DNA from: UBA8231 sp036011085
Lineage (GTDB): Bacteria; Latescibacterota; UBA2968; UBA8231
Assembly (NCBI GenBank): GCA_036011085.1
Contig: DASCMS010000068.1
Coordinates: 1-64,000, forward strand
DNA: 64,000 bases
Direction: 5' to 3'
Shown: piece after piece, positions 29,121 to 36,793 of the stretch
Layout of the letters: every line of letters begins with the position of its first letter
How positions within the stretch are numbered: position 1 is the first letter of the stretch
The notes under the pieces: generated by a model
Databases searched by the model: none
Told to the model about the DNA's origin: nothing
Seen by the model: the letters and a program-made list of their open reading frames with translations, nothing else
Program-made: the position numbers and the translations under genes

Positions 29121-30038
29121 TCAGCCGTCGAAGGTCTGGTACTCGTCGATCAACTCGGCGATGCGTGAATTGCCCGAGATACCTCGTCCGGGGTGGATGA
29201 TCAGCCGGAACTTGCTCGTCGCCGTCTCCCCGCCCGGGACCGTCCAGCTGCCGTCGGCGCTGTCGTCCTGCAGAAAGTCGTGCAGGCCGAAGGGATTGGC
29301 CGTGAACAGTCCGTAGCCGCGCACGTGCCACGAGGTGGGATGCCAGGGGTTGCTGACGTGATCGACGACGGTGTGCCCCCACTGCTGACCGTCGGCCAGC
29401 GGACCGGAGTAGTCGACCCAGGCAGCACGCTTGCCCCATGTGGTTTCCTCGCCCTCGCCACTGTCGTACACATCCCCCTCCGAGTTCTCGATCCGGCCCT
29501 TGTCCTTGGCGTCCATCGATGTTGGTACACGGATCGAAAACATGCCGCCCTCCTTCGTGTCACCGAAGGTCACGTCGCCGTGCTTTGCCTCCAGCCGGCT
29601 GCTCTGGTCGATCACGCGCAGAGCGCCATCCGCCCGGATCGTCAGGCTGCGATGCTCCTCGAGCAGATGCTGGCCGCCGGGACCGAACCAGTCCACCACT
29701 CCGTCGATCCGCGCGGCATCGTCAGCCACACTCACCGTCGGCTCTCCCCGCTGCAGCATGGATCCGTGTCCCAAGCCGCTCACACCCTCGTCCCAGAGAT
29801 TGAAGCCGTTCACCAGCCCGTGCGCCGTGTAGATACTCCGATGGTGGTAGTGATCCTGGTTCTCCCCATCCACATCCTCGAAGGGATAGGCTCGTGTCAG
29901 GCGTTGACCGTCCGGCGTCAGTACGGGATACAGGGAAGGCCGGCAGATGTAGTGGCCGTAGATGTAATCTGTGAACGGCTGGCCGTCGATGGTGACAACA
30001 GCTTTGCCGGCGTCGGTGTCCAGCTGGATATCGATCAC
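29121..30038 (-). CDS. DUF6807 (PmoA-like) family protein
   Basis: A 305-aa protein of the DUF6807 family, often named PmoA-like although unrelated in function to methane monooxygenase. Conserved features are the opening 'DGQPFTDYIYG', 'RPSLYPVLTPDG', 'QDHYHHRSIYTAHG' and 'FGDTKEGGMFSIRV'. In FCB and planctomycete-like genomes these genes usually sit with sugar-degradation genes; the catalytic role is not established. No signal peptide is seen, so it is probably cytoplasmic. The start is GTG at 30038 with an AGGA-rich site upstream. It follows the radical SAM gene by 24 bp and is probably co-transcribed with it. Confidence 0.82.
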   Translation of the reverse strand: MIDIQLDTDAGKAVVTIDGQPFTDYIYGHYICRPSLYPVLTPDGQRLTRAYPFEDVDGENQDHYHHRSIYTAHGLVNGFNLWDEGVSGLGHGSMLQRGEPTVSVADDAARIDGVVDWFGPGGQHLLEEHRSLTIRADGALRVIDQSSRLEAKHGDVTFGDTKEGGMFSIRVPTSMDAKDKGRIENSEGDVYDSGEGEETTWGKRAAWVDYSGPLADGQQWGHTVVDHVSNPWHPTSWHVRGYGLFTANPFGLHDFLQDDSADGSWTVPGGETATSKFRLIIHPGRGISGNSRIAELIDEYQTFDG

Positions 30039-30062
30039 GATCTGCTTCTTCCTCTCCTGGAT

Positions 30063-31418
30063 TTACGCCGCAGTGACAGAATTGCCACAGCAACGCTTGA
30101 ACTTGCGTCCACTGCCGCAGGGACAGGGATCGTTGCGGCCGGGTGCTGCTGGCGGCTCCGCTGCCCTGGCTTCGTCTCGCTGGCGGACCCAGTCCATGAC
30201 CCCAGCCGCCGGTTGCTGCTGACGCAGCAGGTTCGCCATCATCTCCATGTAGGGCGCGATGTGCCCGAAGTACATCTTGTACCCCTTGCACAGATAATTC
30301 AAGCCTGATTCTCCGTGCGGCGTGGGCTCGAAGCGATGTTTCGGGCACCCTCCGTTGCAGGCAGCCTTGTACTCACACCCGTGACAGTGACGGGGCAGTG
30401 CGTCGGCTTTGTCCTGGCCGAACTTGCGCTGCTCGGGGCTGGCCACCATGTCACGGATCGACAGGTCTCGAACGTTGCCGAGATTGTGCTCGCGGTAGAC
30501 GAAGTGATCACAGGAGTAGAGATCGCCGTTGTGCTCGATGATGAGCGCCGTGCCGCAGGTTTCGGCGAAGATGCACAGACTGGCATCCCGACCGAGCCAA
30601 CTGCCCAGGGAGACGTCGAAGATCTGCACGAAGGACGTGCCCACGTCCTGCCGCACCCACTCGTCGAACACGGTACACAGAAAACGTCCGTACTGCGAGG
30701 GGGTCACCGACCACCGTGTGACTCTCGCCTTGCCTTCGTATTCGGGGTGAACCAGGAGCAATCCGTCGTCGGGCACGTCTGCTGAAAGGCGTTCGACGAT
30801 GGGAATAAACTGCATGTACTCGGAGCCGATCTCCTTGAGAAAGCGGTAGACCTCCTGCGGGTGATCGGCGTTGTTGTTCTGCACCACGGTCAGGGTGTTG
30901 AACTCGACCTTGTGCTTCTTCAGCATGTCGAGACCGGCGACGACCCGATCGAAAGTGGGCTTCTGGCCCTTGTCGAGGCGGTAGCGGTCGTGCAGCTCGC
31001 GCGGGCCGTCGATGGACAGACCGACGAGGAAGTCGTTCTCGGCGAGAAACTCCCCCCACTCGTCGTCGAGCAGAATCCCGTTTGTCTGGAAGGCGTTCGT
31101 GATCTCTTTGCCGTTGGCGTATTTCTTCTGCAGTTCGACGGCACGGCGGAAGAAGTCGACACCCATCAGTGTCGGCTCCCCTCCCTGCCAGGCGAAGCTT
31201 GCCGCCGGCACGTCCTGCGCTTCGATGTACTGCTGCACGTAGCGCTCGAGGACGTCGTCGCTCATACGCCAGTCACGCCGGGCGTCAGGGTAGAGCTTTT
31301 CCTTCTCGAGATAGAAGCAGTACTCGCAGTCGATGTTGCACACCGAGCCCGACGGCTTGGCCATCACGTGGCAGGCGGAGGGAGGCGCGAGGACGGAGTT
31401 TCTGCTGGTGTCAGTCAT
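30063..31418 (-). CDS. Anaerobic sulfatase-maturase-like radical SAM/SPASM protein with SEC-C tail
   Basis: Radical SAM enzyme of the anSME type, which oxidises the active-site Cys or Ser of sulfatases to formylglycine. The 451-aa chain has the cluster motif C27-x3-C31-x2-C34 ('CNIDCEYC'), then 'FAWQGGEPTLMG' and 'LSIDGPRELHDRYR'. The C-terminal SPASM cysteines appear in 'DLYSCDHFVYREH' and 'HCHGCEYKAACNGGCPKHRF'. After the maturase domain, 'GRNDPCPCGSGRKFKRCC' is a SEC-C zinc-binding motif, an added tail on this enzyme. No sulfatase gene is in the window, so the substrate lies elsewhere. It diverges from a metallophosphatase gene and precedes DUF6807. Confidence 0.9.
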   Translation of the reverse strand: MTDTSRNSVLAPPSACHVMAKPSGSVCNIDCEYCFYLEKEKLYPDARRDWRMSDDVLERYVQQYIEAQDVPAASFAWQGGEPTLMGVDFFRRAVELQKKYANGKEITNAFQTNGILLDDEWGEFLAENDFLVGLSIDGPRELHDRYRLDKGQKPTFDRVVAGLDMLKKHKVEFNTLTVVQNNNADHPQEVYRFLKEIGSEYMQFIPIVERLSADVPDDGLLLVHPEYEGKARVTRWSVTPSQYGRFLCTVFDEWVRQDVGTSFVQIFDVSLGSWLGRDASLCIFAETCGTALIIEHNGDLYSCDHFVYREHNLGNVRDLSIRDMVASPEQRKFGQDKADALPRHCHGCEYKAACNGGCPKHRFEPTPHGESGLNYLCKGYKMYFGHIAPYMEMMANLLRQQQPAAGVMDWVRQRDEARAAEPPAAPGRNDPCPCGSGRKFKRCCGNSVTAA

Positions 31419-31445
31419 ATTCTGGCAGTGTCAATAACCGGTCGC

Positions 31446-31451
31446 TATGAT
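31446..31451 (+). promoter_or_regulatory. Candidate -10 box of the phosphatase gene
   Basis: TATGAT (5 of 6 consensus positions) sits 28 bp before the TTG start at 31479, giving a leader of about 20 nt that includes the AGGAG ribosome site. The -35 region is weak (CTGGCA at 18 bp). Promoter use is inferred. Confidence 0.35.
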
Positions 31452-31478
31452 ACATGGTCACCAAAACAGGAGCAACGC

Positions 31479-32180
31479 TTGCCCCACGAGCGAACCATCT
31501 TTATCGGCGACATCCATGGCTGCGCCGCCGAATTCGAGGCCCTTCTCGATGCTGTCGTCTTCCGCAGTGGACGCGATCGACTGCTGCTGACAGGTGACGC
31601 CTTCACCCGCGGCCCTGATCCGTTGCGGGTCTGGGAGCTGATTGACGAGACCGGGGCGGACATGGTCCTGGGCAACCACGATGATCGGCAGCTGCGTCAG
31701 TTTCGGGCACACGCTTCAGGCGGGGAGCCGCGCTTCAAATACGAGAATCAGCGGCGCACTTTCGACAAGCTGGAACACGTGTCGAGGCAGCTGCTGGCCT
31801 GGCTCGAGGCACGACCGCTGTACATCGAAGAGGAGGACTTTCTCCTGGTCCATGCCGGGATTCATCCCGACAATGGCATGGCCGGTACGGCGCGGGACGA
31901 GTTTCTGAGAATCCGCACCTGGCCAGCAGCCACCGGCAGCATCGACGGACCCCGCTGGCACGATGTCATCACCCCCCTGGAGGAGCGCACCCTCGTCTTC
32001 GGCCACGACGCCCCGGGCGGCCTCGTCGTACATCGCGCCCGCGAGGGTGATCGACCGTGGTTGGTGGGGCTGGATTCGGCGTGTATCTACGGCGGCTCCC
32101 TGAGCGCCTGGATACAGGAGGAGGATCGGATCGTCCAGATCGACAGCCGGCAGGGAGATGGCAGTCGCTGGTGGGAGTAG
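31479..32180 (+). CDS. Calcineurin-like metallophosphatase (PrpA / ApaH-like)
   Basis: A 233-aa metallophosphoesterase of the Ser/Thr-phosphatase or diadenosine-tetraphosphatase type. Metal-binding signatures are 'GDIHGC' near the N-terminus, 'GDAFTRGP' (the usual GD.VDRGP with Ala-Phe-Thr) and 'GNHD', followed by 'LVHAGIHP' and 'FGHDAP'. The start is TTG at 31479, placed 6 nt after a clear AGGAG (31468-31472). The open frame reaches further upstream, but that part is antisense to the radical SAM gene and has no phosphatase similarity. The 3' end faces the C26 peptidase gene with only 6 bp between stops. The substrate (protein, Ap4A or other) is not decided. Confidence 0.88.
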   Translation: MPHERTIFIGDIHGCAAEFEALLDAVVFRSGRDRLLLTGDAFTRGPDPLRVWELIDETGADMVLGNHDDRQLRQFRAHASGGEPRFKYENQRRTFDKLEHVSRQLLAWLEARPLYIEEEDFLLVHAGIHPDNGMAGTARDEFLRIRTWPAATGSIDGPRWHDVITPLEERTLVFGHDAPGGLVVHRAREGDRPWLVGLDSACIYGGSLSAWIQEEDRIVQIDSRQGDGSRWWE

Positions 32181-32186
32181 CCGCCG

Positions 32187-32891
32187 TCAGGGGCCGGCAC
32201 GACCGACCAGGTTCTCGAAGAGGGGAGCCCACGTTCCACCCATCAACTCCGGGTGAAACTGCACACCTATCAGGTGACCGTCCGGCGTCTCGATGCCCTC
32301 GATGAGCCCGTCCGGGCTGCGGGCGCTTACCTCGAGTCCCTCCCCCACCTGGTCCACCGCCTGCAGATGCTGACTGTTCACGCGGCGATCGCCCACAGCC
32401 AGGCGGCCCAGCAGCGACCCCGCCGCCACATCGATCTCGTGTATCACTTCCTCGCCGCCGTTTCGTGATCGGGCATGCGGCCCGGTACCGAGTTGTTTCT
32501 GGGCATCGGCATAGATACTGCCGCCGAGCCGGGCGTTGATGAACTGCATGCCATAGCAGATCCCGAGGATGGGACGGTGCCTCCGGTGCATCGCCTCCCA
32601 CGCCCACAGGTCGGCTCTGGCGCGGCGTGGCAGGGTCGGTGGCAGATCTTCAGGAAGGTCGCCGACGAGTCGCTCCGTGATCCCCCGTCCACCGGTGATG
32701 ACGAGCCCGTCGAGACCGTCCAGCAGCGGTTGCATGGCCTGGTTGGAATCCACCATCGGCACAATGACGGGACTCCCGCCCGCCTCCTCCACGGCCCTCA
32801 CGTACTCGCCGTCCAGGCTCTGCCGCCACGAGCCATCCTCCCCTTCAGAGAGGGACGTCGTGATCCCGATGAGGGGGGGCCTGTCCCTCAC
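32187..32891 (-). CDS. Gamma-glutamyl-GABA hydrolase-like class I glutamine amidotransferase (C26)
   Basis: A 234-aa peptidase C26 protein of the PuuD type. The nucleophile elbow is 'GICYGMQFIN' (Cys catalytic) and the His-Glu pair is in 'GVQFHPEL'; 'DGLVITGGRGI' is the oxyanion-region glycine motif. Members hydrolyse gamma-glutamyl amides, for example in putrescine breakdown, but the substrate here is not fixed; no other puu genes are linked. The start is GTG, overlapping the stop of the triple DUF5069 gene (GTGA), so the two are translated together. Confidence 0.88.
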   Translation of the reverse strand: MRDRPPLIGITTSLSEGEDGSWRQSLDGEYVRAVEEAGGSPVIVPMVDSNQAMQPLLDGLDGLVITGGRGITERLVGDLPEDLPPTLPRRARADLWAWEAMHRRHRPILGICYGMQFINARLGGSIYADAQKQLGTGPHARSRNGGEEVIHEIDVAAGSLLGRLAVGDRRVNSQHLQAVDQVGEGLEVSARSPDGLIEGIETPDGHLIGVQFHPELMGGTWAPLFENLVGRAGP

Positions 32892-34189
32892 ACGCGGGTC
32901 CGCAGGCGGGCGAGGAATACATCGTCATCGACCTGGGTCAGGGCCATGAAGGTGTCGATATCGCTCCGTGCCGGGTCGGCCCCCTTGACCCCTGCGATCA
33001 GATAACCGCGGACCTCGTCGCTTCCAGGCGTCAGCGCGACGAGAGTCTGGTTGAGAGCTGCCACCTCTGTGTCACGGCCCTGCAGCCGGTCTCCGAGCCA
33101 CGAGAGCACACCCTCATCGGTGTCATGCTGCGCCAGGGCGGAGGCAAAATCCGCCGAGGACAGATTGAGGAGTTCGAGTATGCGCCGATCGAAACCCGAA
33201 TCCTCGCCAAACCAGTAGGCGCCGAGATGGGCGGCGTTGTGGGCGCGTCCCTTGTCGATCATGCGCGCCAGGCCATTGACGCCACCCAGACTGGTGTCAA
33301 AGGCGCTGCGGGGCGGTCGCCGGTTCAGATCGACGATGCCGAAGGACTGTTCATCGTCGATATCCATCAGCTCGAAGTAGGTGGTCACATCCGGGCGGTC
33401 GGGGCAGACTTCGTCGCGGCGCTTGCGAAAGGTCTCCGCCACGTCGGCAGTCGCCAGACCTCGGGGCGTAAGATGAGCATTCAGCACACTGACTCCGGCG
33501 GCGGTGAAGCTCGACTGCTCGCGGATCCATTCTCCCAGCTCCGCGTCGTTGGGGTTACGCCAGGCCGCTTCCTCGAAGTCTTGTGGGGACAGACCGAGAA
33601 GCTCGAGAATCGTGCGGTCCACGTAAGAGTCATCGCCATACCTGTAGGCGCCGAGCTTTCCGCTTCGCTTGCCGCGCGCCTTGTCGGCCATACGCGCCGC
33701 CCCGACGATGCCGGCGACGGTGCGCAGAAAGGCCGTCCGCGGCGGCCGGGCTGTAAGATCCTCGTCGCGGAAGGCCCCCCAGTCGTCGAGCTCAATGGAG
33801 GCGTAGACGGTGGTGATGTCGGTGCTGCCCGGCGCGTACGCGTCGATCCGCTCGCGCAGCAGCCGTCGATGCAACTCGTCCAGGGGCTCACGAGCCAGCT
33901 GCTCTTGATTGAAAGCGTCGATCTGTTCCTGGCTACAGGTCATGCTCTGCCGCACCCAGGCCTCCAGTTCCACATCCCACAGTCGGTCCACGGCGTCGGC
34001 GAAGTCGTCGAAGCCGATGCCGAGAAGTTCCAGCACTTCGCAGTCCAGGCCCGATGTCTCGCCGTACTTGAACTCACCGATCATTTCGGCATTGTGTCCG
34101 CGCGCCTTATCCGTCATACGTGCCAGTCCGACGATGCCGGCGATGCCGGCATTCGAGGGACGTCGGGGCGGCTGTCTGGTCAGGTCCAT
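32888..34189 (-). CDS. Triple DUF5069-domain protein
   Basis: The 433-aa product consists of three tandem copies of a DUF5069-type domain. Each copy opens with a 'DL..RPPR..F' segment ('DLTRQPPRRP', 'DLTARPPRTAF', 'DLNRRPPRSAF'), followed by 'G.ARM.DKAR' or a close variant, then 'YG.DS..D..ILELLG', then an acidic helical end. Known DUF5069 proteins usually carry one such unit of about 140-150 residues; the function is unknown. The three copies have diverged clearly from each other, so the fusion is old. No signal peptide or membrane helix is seen. It is upstream of and overlaps the C26 peptidase gene. Confidence 0.8.
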   Translation of the reverse strand: MDLTRQPPRRPSNAGIAGIVGLARMTDKARGHNAEMIGEFKYGETSGLDCEVLELLGIGFDDFADAVDRLWDVELEAWVRQSMTCSQEQIDAFNQEQLAREPLDELHRRLLRERIDAYAPGSTDITTVYASIELDDWGAFRDEDLTARPPRTAFLRTVAGIVGAARMADKARGKRSGKLGAYRYGDDSYVDRTILELLGLSPQDFEEAAWRNPNDAELGEWIREQSSFTAAGVSVLNAHLTPRGLATADVAETFRKRRDEVCPDRPDVTTYFELMDIDDEQSFGIVDLNRRPPRSAFDTSLGGVNGLARMIDKGRAHNAAHLGAYWFGEDSGFDRRILELLNLSSADFASALAQHDTDEGVLSWLGDRLQGRDTEVAALNQTLVALTPGSDEVRGYLIAGVKGADPARSDIDTFMALTQVDDDVFLARLRTRV

Positions 34190-34280
34190 CCGAGGGGTCT
34201 CCTTGATGATCTATCTGCTTGAGTCAGAGCGCGAATGTAACGGCGCTCCCCGTCCATCTCAAGGTGGTATGCAACGGCGT

Positions 34281-34309
34281 TTGCCCCGCCCGGCGGGGGC
34301 TTCTACAAT
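34281..34309 (+). promoter_or_regulatory. Sigma70-type promoter with palindromic spacer, VOC-mutM operon
   Basis: TTGCCC (34281-34286), a 17-bp spacer and TACAAT (34304-34309) give a good promoter; the predicted start is near 34316, about 27 nt before the VOC gene. A 15-bp perfect palindrome, CCCCGCC-C-GGCGGGG (34284-34298), overlaps the -35 box and the spacer and could be an operator. Confidence 0.55.
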
Positions 34310-34342
34310 TGGCGGACGGACGAGACGAAAGGGACGGGCACG

Positions 34343-35119
34343 ATGGCCCAACGCAGCGAGTACACAGCAGGCACCTTCTGCTGGATCGACCTGGCCACGA
34401 CGGACCAGGAGGCGGCCAAGTTGTTCTACCAGGACCTGATGGGTTGGAGTTATCTCGATGTTCCCACCGACGTAGGCAATACCTACAGTCTGGCCACGCT
34501 CAAGGCCAAACAGGTGGCTGCCATCTATCCCCTGCCTCCCGAGCCGGCAGGGATGCCGCCCCATTGGGTGAGTTACGTATCTGTCGCCAGTGCCGATGAT
34601 GCCGCAAAGAAAGCTGTCGGCCTCGGCGCCACGCTGCTGATGGAACCTTTCGATGTCATGACGGGGGGACGCATGGCTGTGATCCAGGATCCTGCGGGTG
34701 CCGCCTTCGCGGTCTGGGAGGCGAAGGAGCATTTTGGCGCCGAGCTGGTCAACCAGCACGCCACCCTGTGTTGGAACGAGCTGATGACGAAGGATCCGGC
34801 CGCTGCCGCCACCTTCTACACGGGAATGTTCGGCTGGTCCGCCGAACCCTTCGGCGACACCTACACGATCTTCATGAATGGCGAACGGCCGGCGGGGGGA
34901 ATGATCCAGATCGAGGAACAGATGGGTCCGGTACCGCCAAACTGGTCTGTGTATTTCTGTGTCGACGACTGTGACGCCATCCACGACCGGGCCGTGAGCC
35001 TCGGCGGTGCCGTTCACATGCCACCCACCGATTTTCCCGAAGTGGGTCGGGGCTGTGTACTGGCAGATCCGCAGGGCGGCGCCTTCGGCGTCATCAAGCT
35101 CACCAAAACGCCGGACTGA
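34343..35119 (+). CDS. Two-domain VOC (glyoxalase-like) protein
   Basis: A 258-aa protein with two vicinal-oxygen-chelate units. Unit one starts 'GTFCWIDLATTDQEAAKLFY' and ends 'VIQDPAGAAFAVWEAK'; unit two starts 'ATLCWNELMTKDPAAAATFY' and ends 'VLADPQGGAFGVIKL'. This double layout is typical of the bleomycin-resistance/CFP-30-like branch. The reaction is unknown; many members are lyases or antibiotic-binding proteins. The gene begins about 27 nt after a good promoter and is followed by mutM after 16 bp, so the two probably form an operon. Confidence 0.85.
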   Translation: MAQRSEYTAGTFCWIDLATTDQEAAKLFYQDLMGWSYLDVPTDVGNTYSLATLKAKQVAAIYPLPPEPAGMPPHWVSYVSVASADDAAKKAVGLGATLLMEPFDVMTGGRMAVIQDPAGAAFAVWEAKEHFGAELVNQHATLCWNELMTKDPAAAATFYTGMFGWSAEPFGDTYTIFMNGERPAGGMIQIEEQMGPVPPNWSVYFCVDDCDAIHDRAVSLGGAVHMPPTDFPEVGRGCVLADPQGGAFGVIKLTKTPD

Positions 35120-35135
35120 CGCCGACCCACACCCC

Positions 35136-35957
35136 TTGCCCGAATTACCTGAAGTCGAAACCGTACGCCGGGCCATGGCGACCCACCTGGTGGGTCGTCG
35201 GGTCACTGACGCCTGGACGGACGGGCTGCGGCTGCGCGAGCCGTTGTCGCGGGCGGCGGTGCGGTCTCTGGTTGACGAGGGCTTCGAAGATGCCGTACGA
35301 CGGGCGAAGTTCCTCCTGTTCCCGCTGACCTCCGGGCGCACGTTGCTCGTCCATCTGGGCATGACGGGCAATCTCGTGTTCCGCGCCGGCGACAACGCCG
35401 ATGCCAGGGCCCATGACCACGTCGTACTCGACCTCGATGAGGGTCCGCCACTGGTCTACACCGATCCACGCCGCTTCGGGCTGTTCCGGGTGCTGACGCC
35501 GGCCGGTCTGAAGCGCAATCGGTGGCTGCGAAACCTGGGCGTGGAGCCCCTCTCCTCAGACTTCGACGCCGACTTCCTGCTGGCTGCCTGTCGCGGCCGG
35601 ACGCGGCCCATCAAAAGTCTGCTGCTGGACGGTCACCTCGTCGTCGGCGTGGGCAACATCTACGCCAGCGAGGCCCTCTTCGCTGCCCGCATCCGCCCCA
35701 CCACAGCCGCCGGACGCATCTCCCGCCCCCGGATGGAACGCCTGGTAACCGAGATCAAGACCGTCCTGCAACGCTCCATCGACCGCGGCGGCACGACGAT
35801 CAGCGACTACCTGGGTTCCGGAAAAGGTGGCTTGTTCCAGCAGGAGCTGAGCGTCTACGGCCGCGCCGGCGAAGGCTGCATCGTCTGCGACAAGCCGATC
35901 ACGAACAAGGTCCTGTCCGGCCGCAGCACCTTCTACTGCACCACCTGCCAGCACTGA
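35136..35957 (+). CDS. mutM: Formamidopyrimidine-DNA glycosylase MutM/Fpg
   Basis: DNA repair glycosylase that removes 8-oxoguanine and formamidopyrimidines. The TTG start at 35136 gives the family N-terminus (M)PELPEVETVRRA, where Pro2 becomes the catalytic N-terminal residue and Glu3 is essential; this decides the start against a longer open frame upstream. 'VGVGNIYASEALF' and 'GGTTISDY' are the H2TH region. The C-terminal zinc finger is 'CIVCDKPI ... FYCTTCQ' with all four cysteines. The length of 273 aa is typical. It lies 16 bp after the VOC gene. Confidence 0.96.
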   Translation: MPELPEVETVRRAMATHLVGRRVTDAWTDGLRLREPLSRAAVRSLVDEGFEDAVRRAKFLLFPLTSGRTLLVHLGMTGNLVFRAGDNADARAHDHVVLDLDEGPPLVYTDPRRFGLFRVLTPAGLKRNRWLRNLGVEPLSSDFDADFLLAACRGRTRPIKSLLLDGHLVVGVGNIYASEALFAARIRPTTAAGRISRPRMERLVTEIKTVLQRSIDRGGTTISDYLGSGKGGLFQQELSVYGRAGEGCIVCDKPITNKVLSGRSTFYCTTCQH

Positions 35958-35971
35958 TCAGAACGAAAAAG

Positions 35972-35998
35972 CGCCGCTCCCCTGTCGAGGAAGCGGCG
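35972..35998 (-). terminator. Rho-independent terminator for clpP
   Basis: Perfect 7-bp arms CGCCGCT (35972-35978) and AGCGGCG (35992-35998) with a 13-nt loop. On the minus strand the stem is followed by CTTTTTCGTTC, so it terminates clpP transcription; it also lies just after the convergent mutM stop. Confidence 0.6.
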
Positions 35999-36067
35999 AA
36001 GTTACCTTGACCTGCCAAGGCGTCTCTCAGGACTCAGGTCCCCGTCTACAGGCGGGACAGCCGTCCT

Positions 36068-36115
36068 CGAGTATGGAAAAGGGTCACGCTGTTCAGTGAC
36101 GCTTTTTCATACTCG
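36068..36115. repeat. Long imperfect hairpin (19-bp arms)
   Basis: Arms 36068-36086 and 36097-36115 pair over 19 positions with two mismatches around a 10-nt loop. It sits between the clpP terminator and the hairpin at the clpP stop. There is no T-run directly after it, so it is not a standard terminator; it may stabilise or process the clpP 3' end. Confidence 0.6.
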
Positions 36116-36118
36116 CAA

Positions 36119-36169
36119 GGCAGTCACGATAGTCGGTCACGCAGTTTGTGGCCGATTATCGTGACTGCC
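36119..36169. repeat. Inverted repeat overlapping the clpP stop codon
   Basis: GGCAGTCACGATA (36119-36131) is the exact reverse complement of 36157-36169, which covers the last codons and stop of clpP; four more bases on each side of a 1-nt bulge extend the stem. The clpP 3' end therefore folds back on a copy of itself located just downstream. Confidence 0.7.
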
Positions 36170-36776
36170 CGTTGGCAGCCGGCAACGCCGTCGTCGTCAG
36201 CACATCGTCGATCAGGCCATACTCCTTGGCCTCCTCGGGAGACATGTAGTAGTCCCGGTCCGTATCCTTGGCGATCTTGTCGATGTCCTGGCCGGTGTGT
36301 ACCGACAGCAGTCGGTTGATCTCTTCACGGGTGCGCAGCATCTCGCGGGCGTGAATATCGAGATCGGTGGCCCGGCCGGTGATCGTGCCCATGATGAGAG
36401 GCTGGTGGATCATGATTCGGGCGTGAGACCAGGTGAAGCGTCGGCCCGCATTGCCACCGGCCAGCAGCACAGCTCCCATGCTGGCCGCCAGGCCCGTGCA
36501 CACCGTGGACACCGGGGCGCTGATGGCCTGCATGGCGTCATAGATAGCCAGACCGTCACTGACCGAACCGCCGGGACTGTTGATGTAAAGGACGATTTCG
36601 GTCTTCTCGTCCTGGGCGTCGAGCGACAACAGTCGCGTGACAACGGCCTTTGCCGAGTCATCATCGACGGGAGACCAGAGGAAGATCTTCCTGGCCTTGA
36701 GCAGCGAATGCTCGATATTGCGCTCGGTGAACTCCTTGAGCAGCCCCTCGTCCTTATCCTTGTCCTCATCTGCCAT
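36156..36776 (-). CDS. clpP: ATP-dependent Clp protease proteolytic subunit ClpP
   Basis: Barrel-forming serine protease that works with a Clp ATPase. The 206-aa chain shows the triad Ser99 ('TGLAASMGAVLLAGG'), His124 ('RIMIHQP') and Asp173 ('DTDRDYYMSP'). 'YINSPGGSVSDGLAIYD' is the substrate-strand region. The N-terminus is acidic (ADEDKDKDEG), without an obvious long propeptide. No clpX or tig is adjacent, unlike the common tig-clpP-clpX order, so this may be a lone or additional ClpP. The 3' end is followed by a cluster of hairpins. Confidence 0.94.
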   Translation of the reverse strand: MADEDKDKDEGLLKEFTERNIEHSLLKARKIFLWSPVDDDSAKAVVTRLLSLDAQDEKTEIVLYINSPGGSVSDGLAIYDAMQAISAPVSTVCTGLAASMGAVLLAGGNAGRRFTWSHARIMIHQPLIMGTITGRATDLDIHAREMLRTREEINRLLSVHTGQDIDKIAKDTDRDYYMSPEEAKEYGLIDDVLTTTALPAANGQSR

Positions 36777-36793
36777 GCTTTGCTCTCTCTGAC

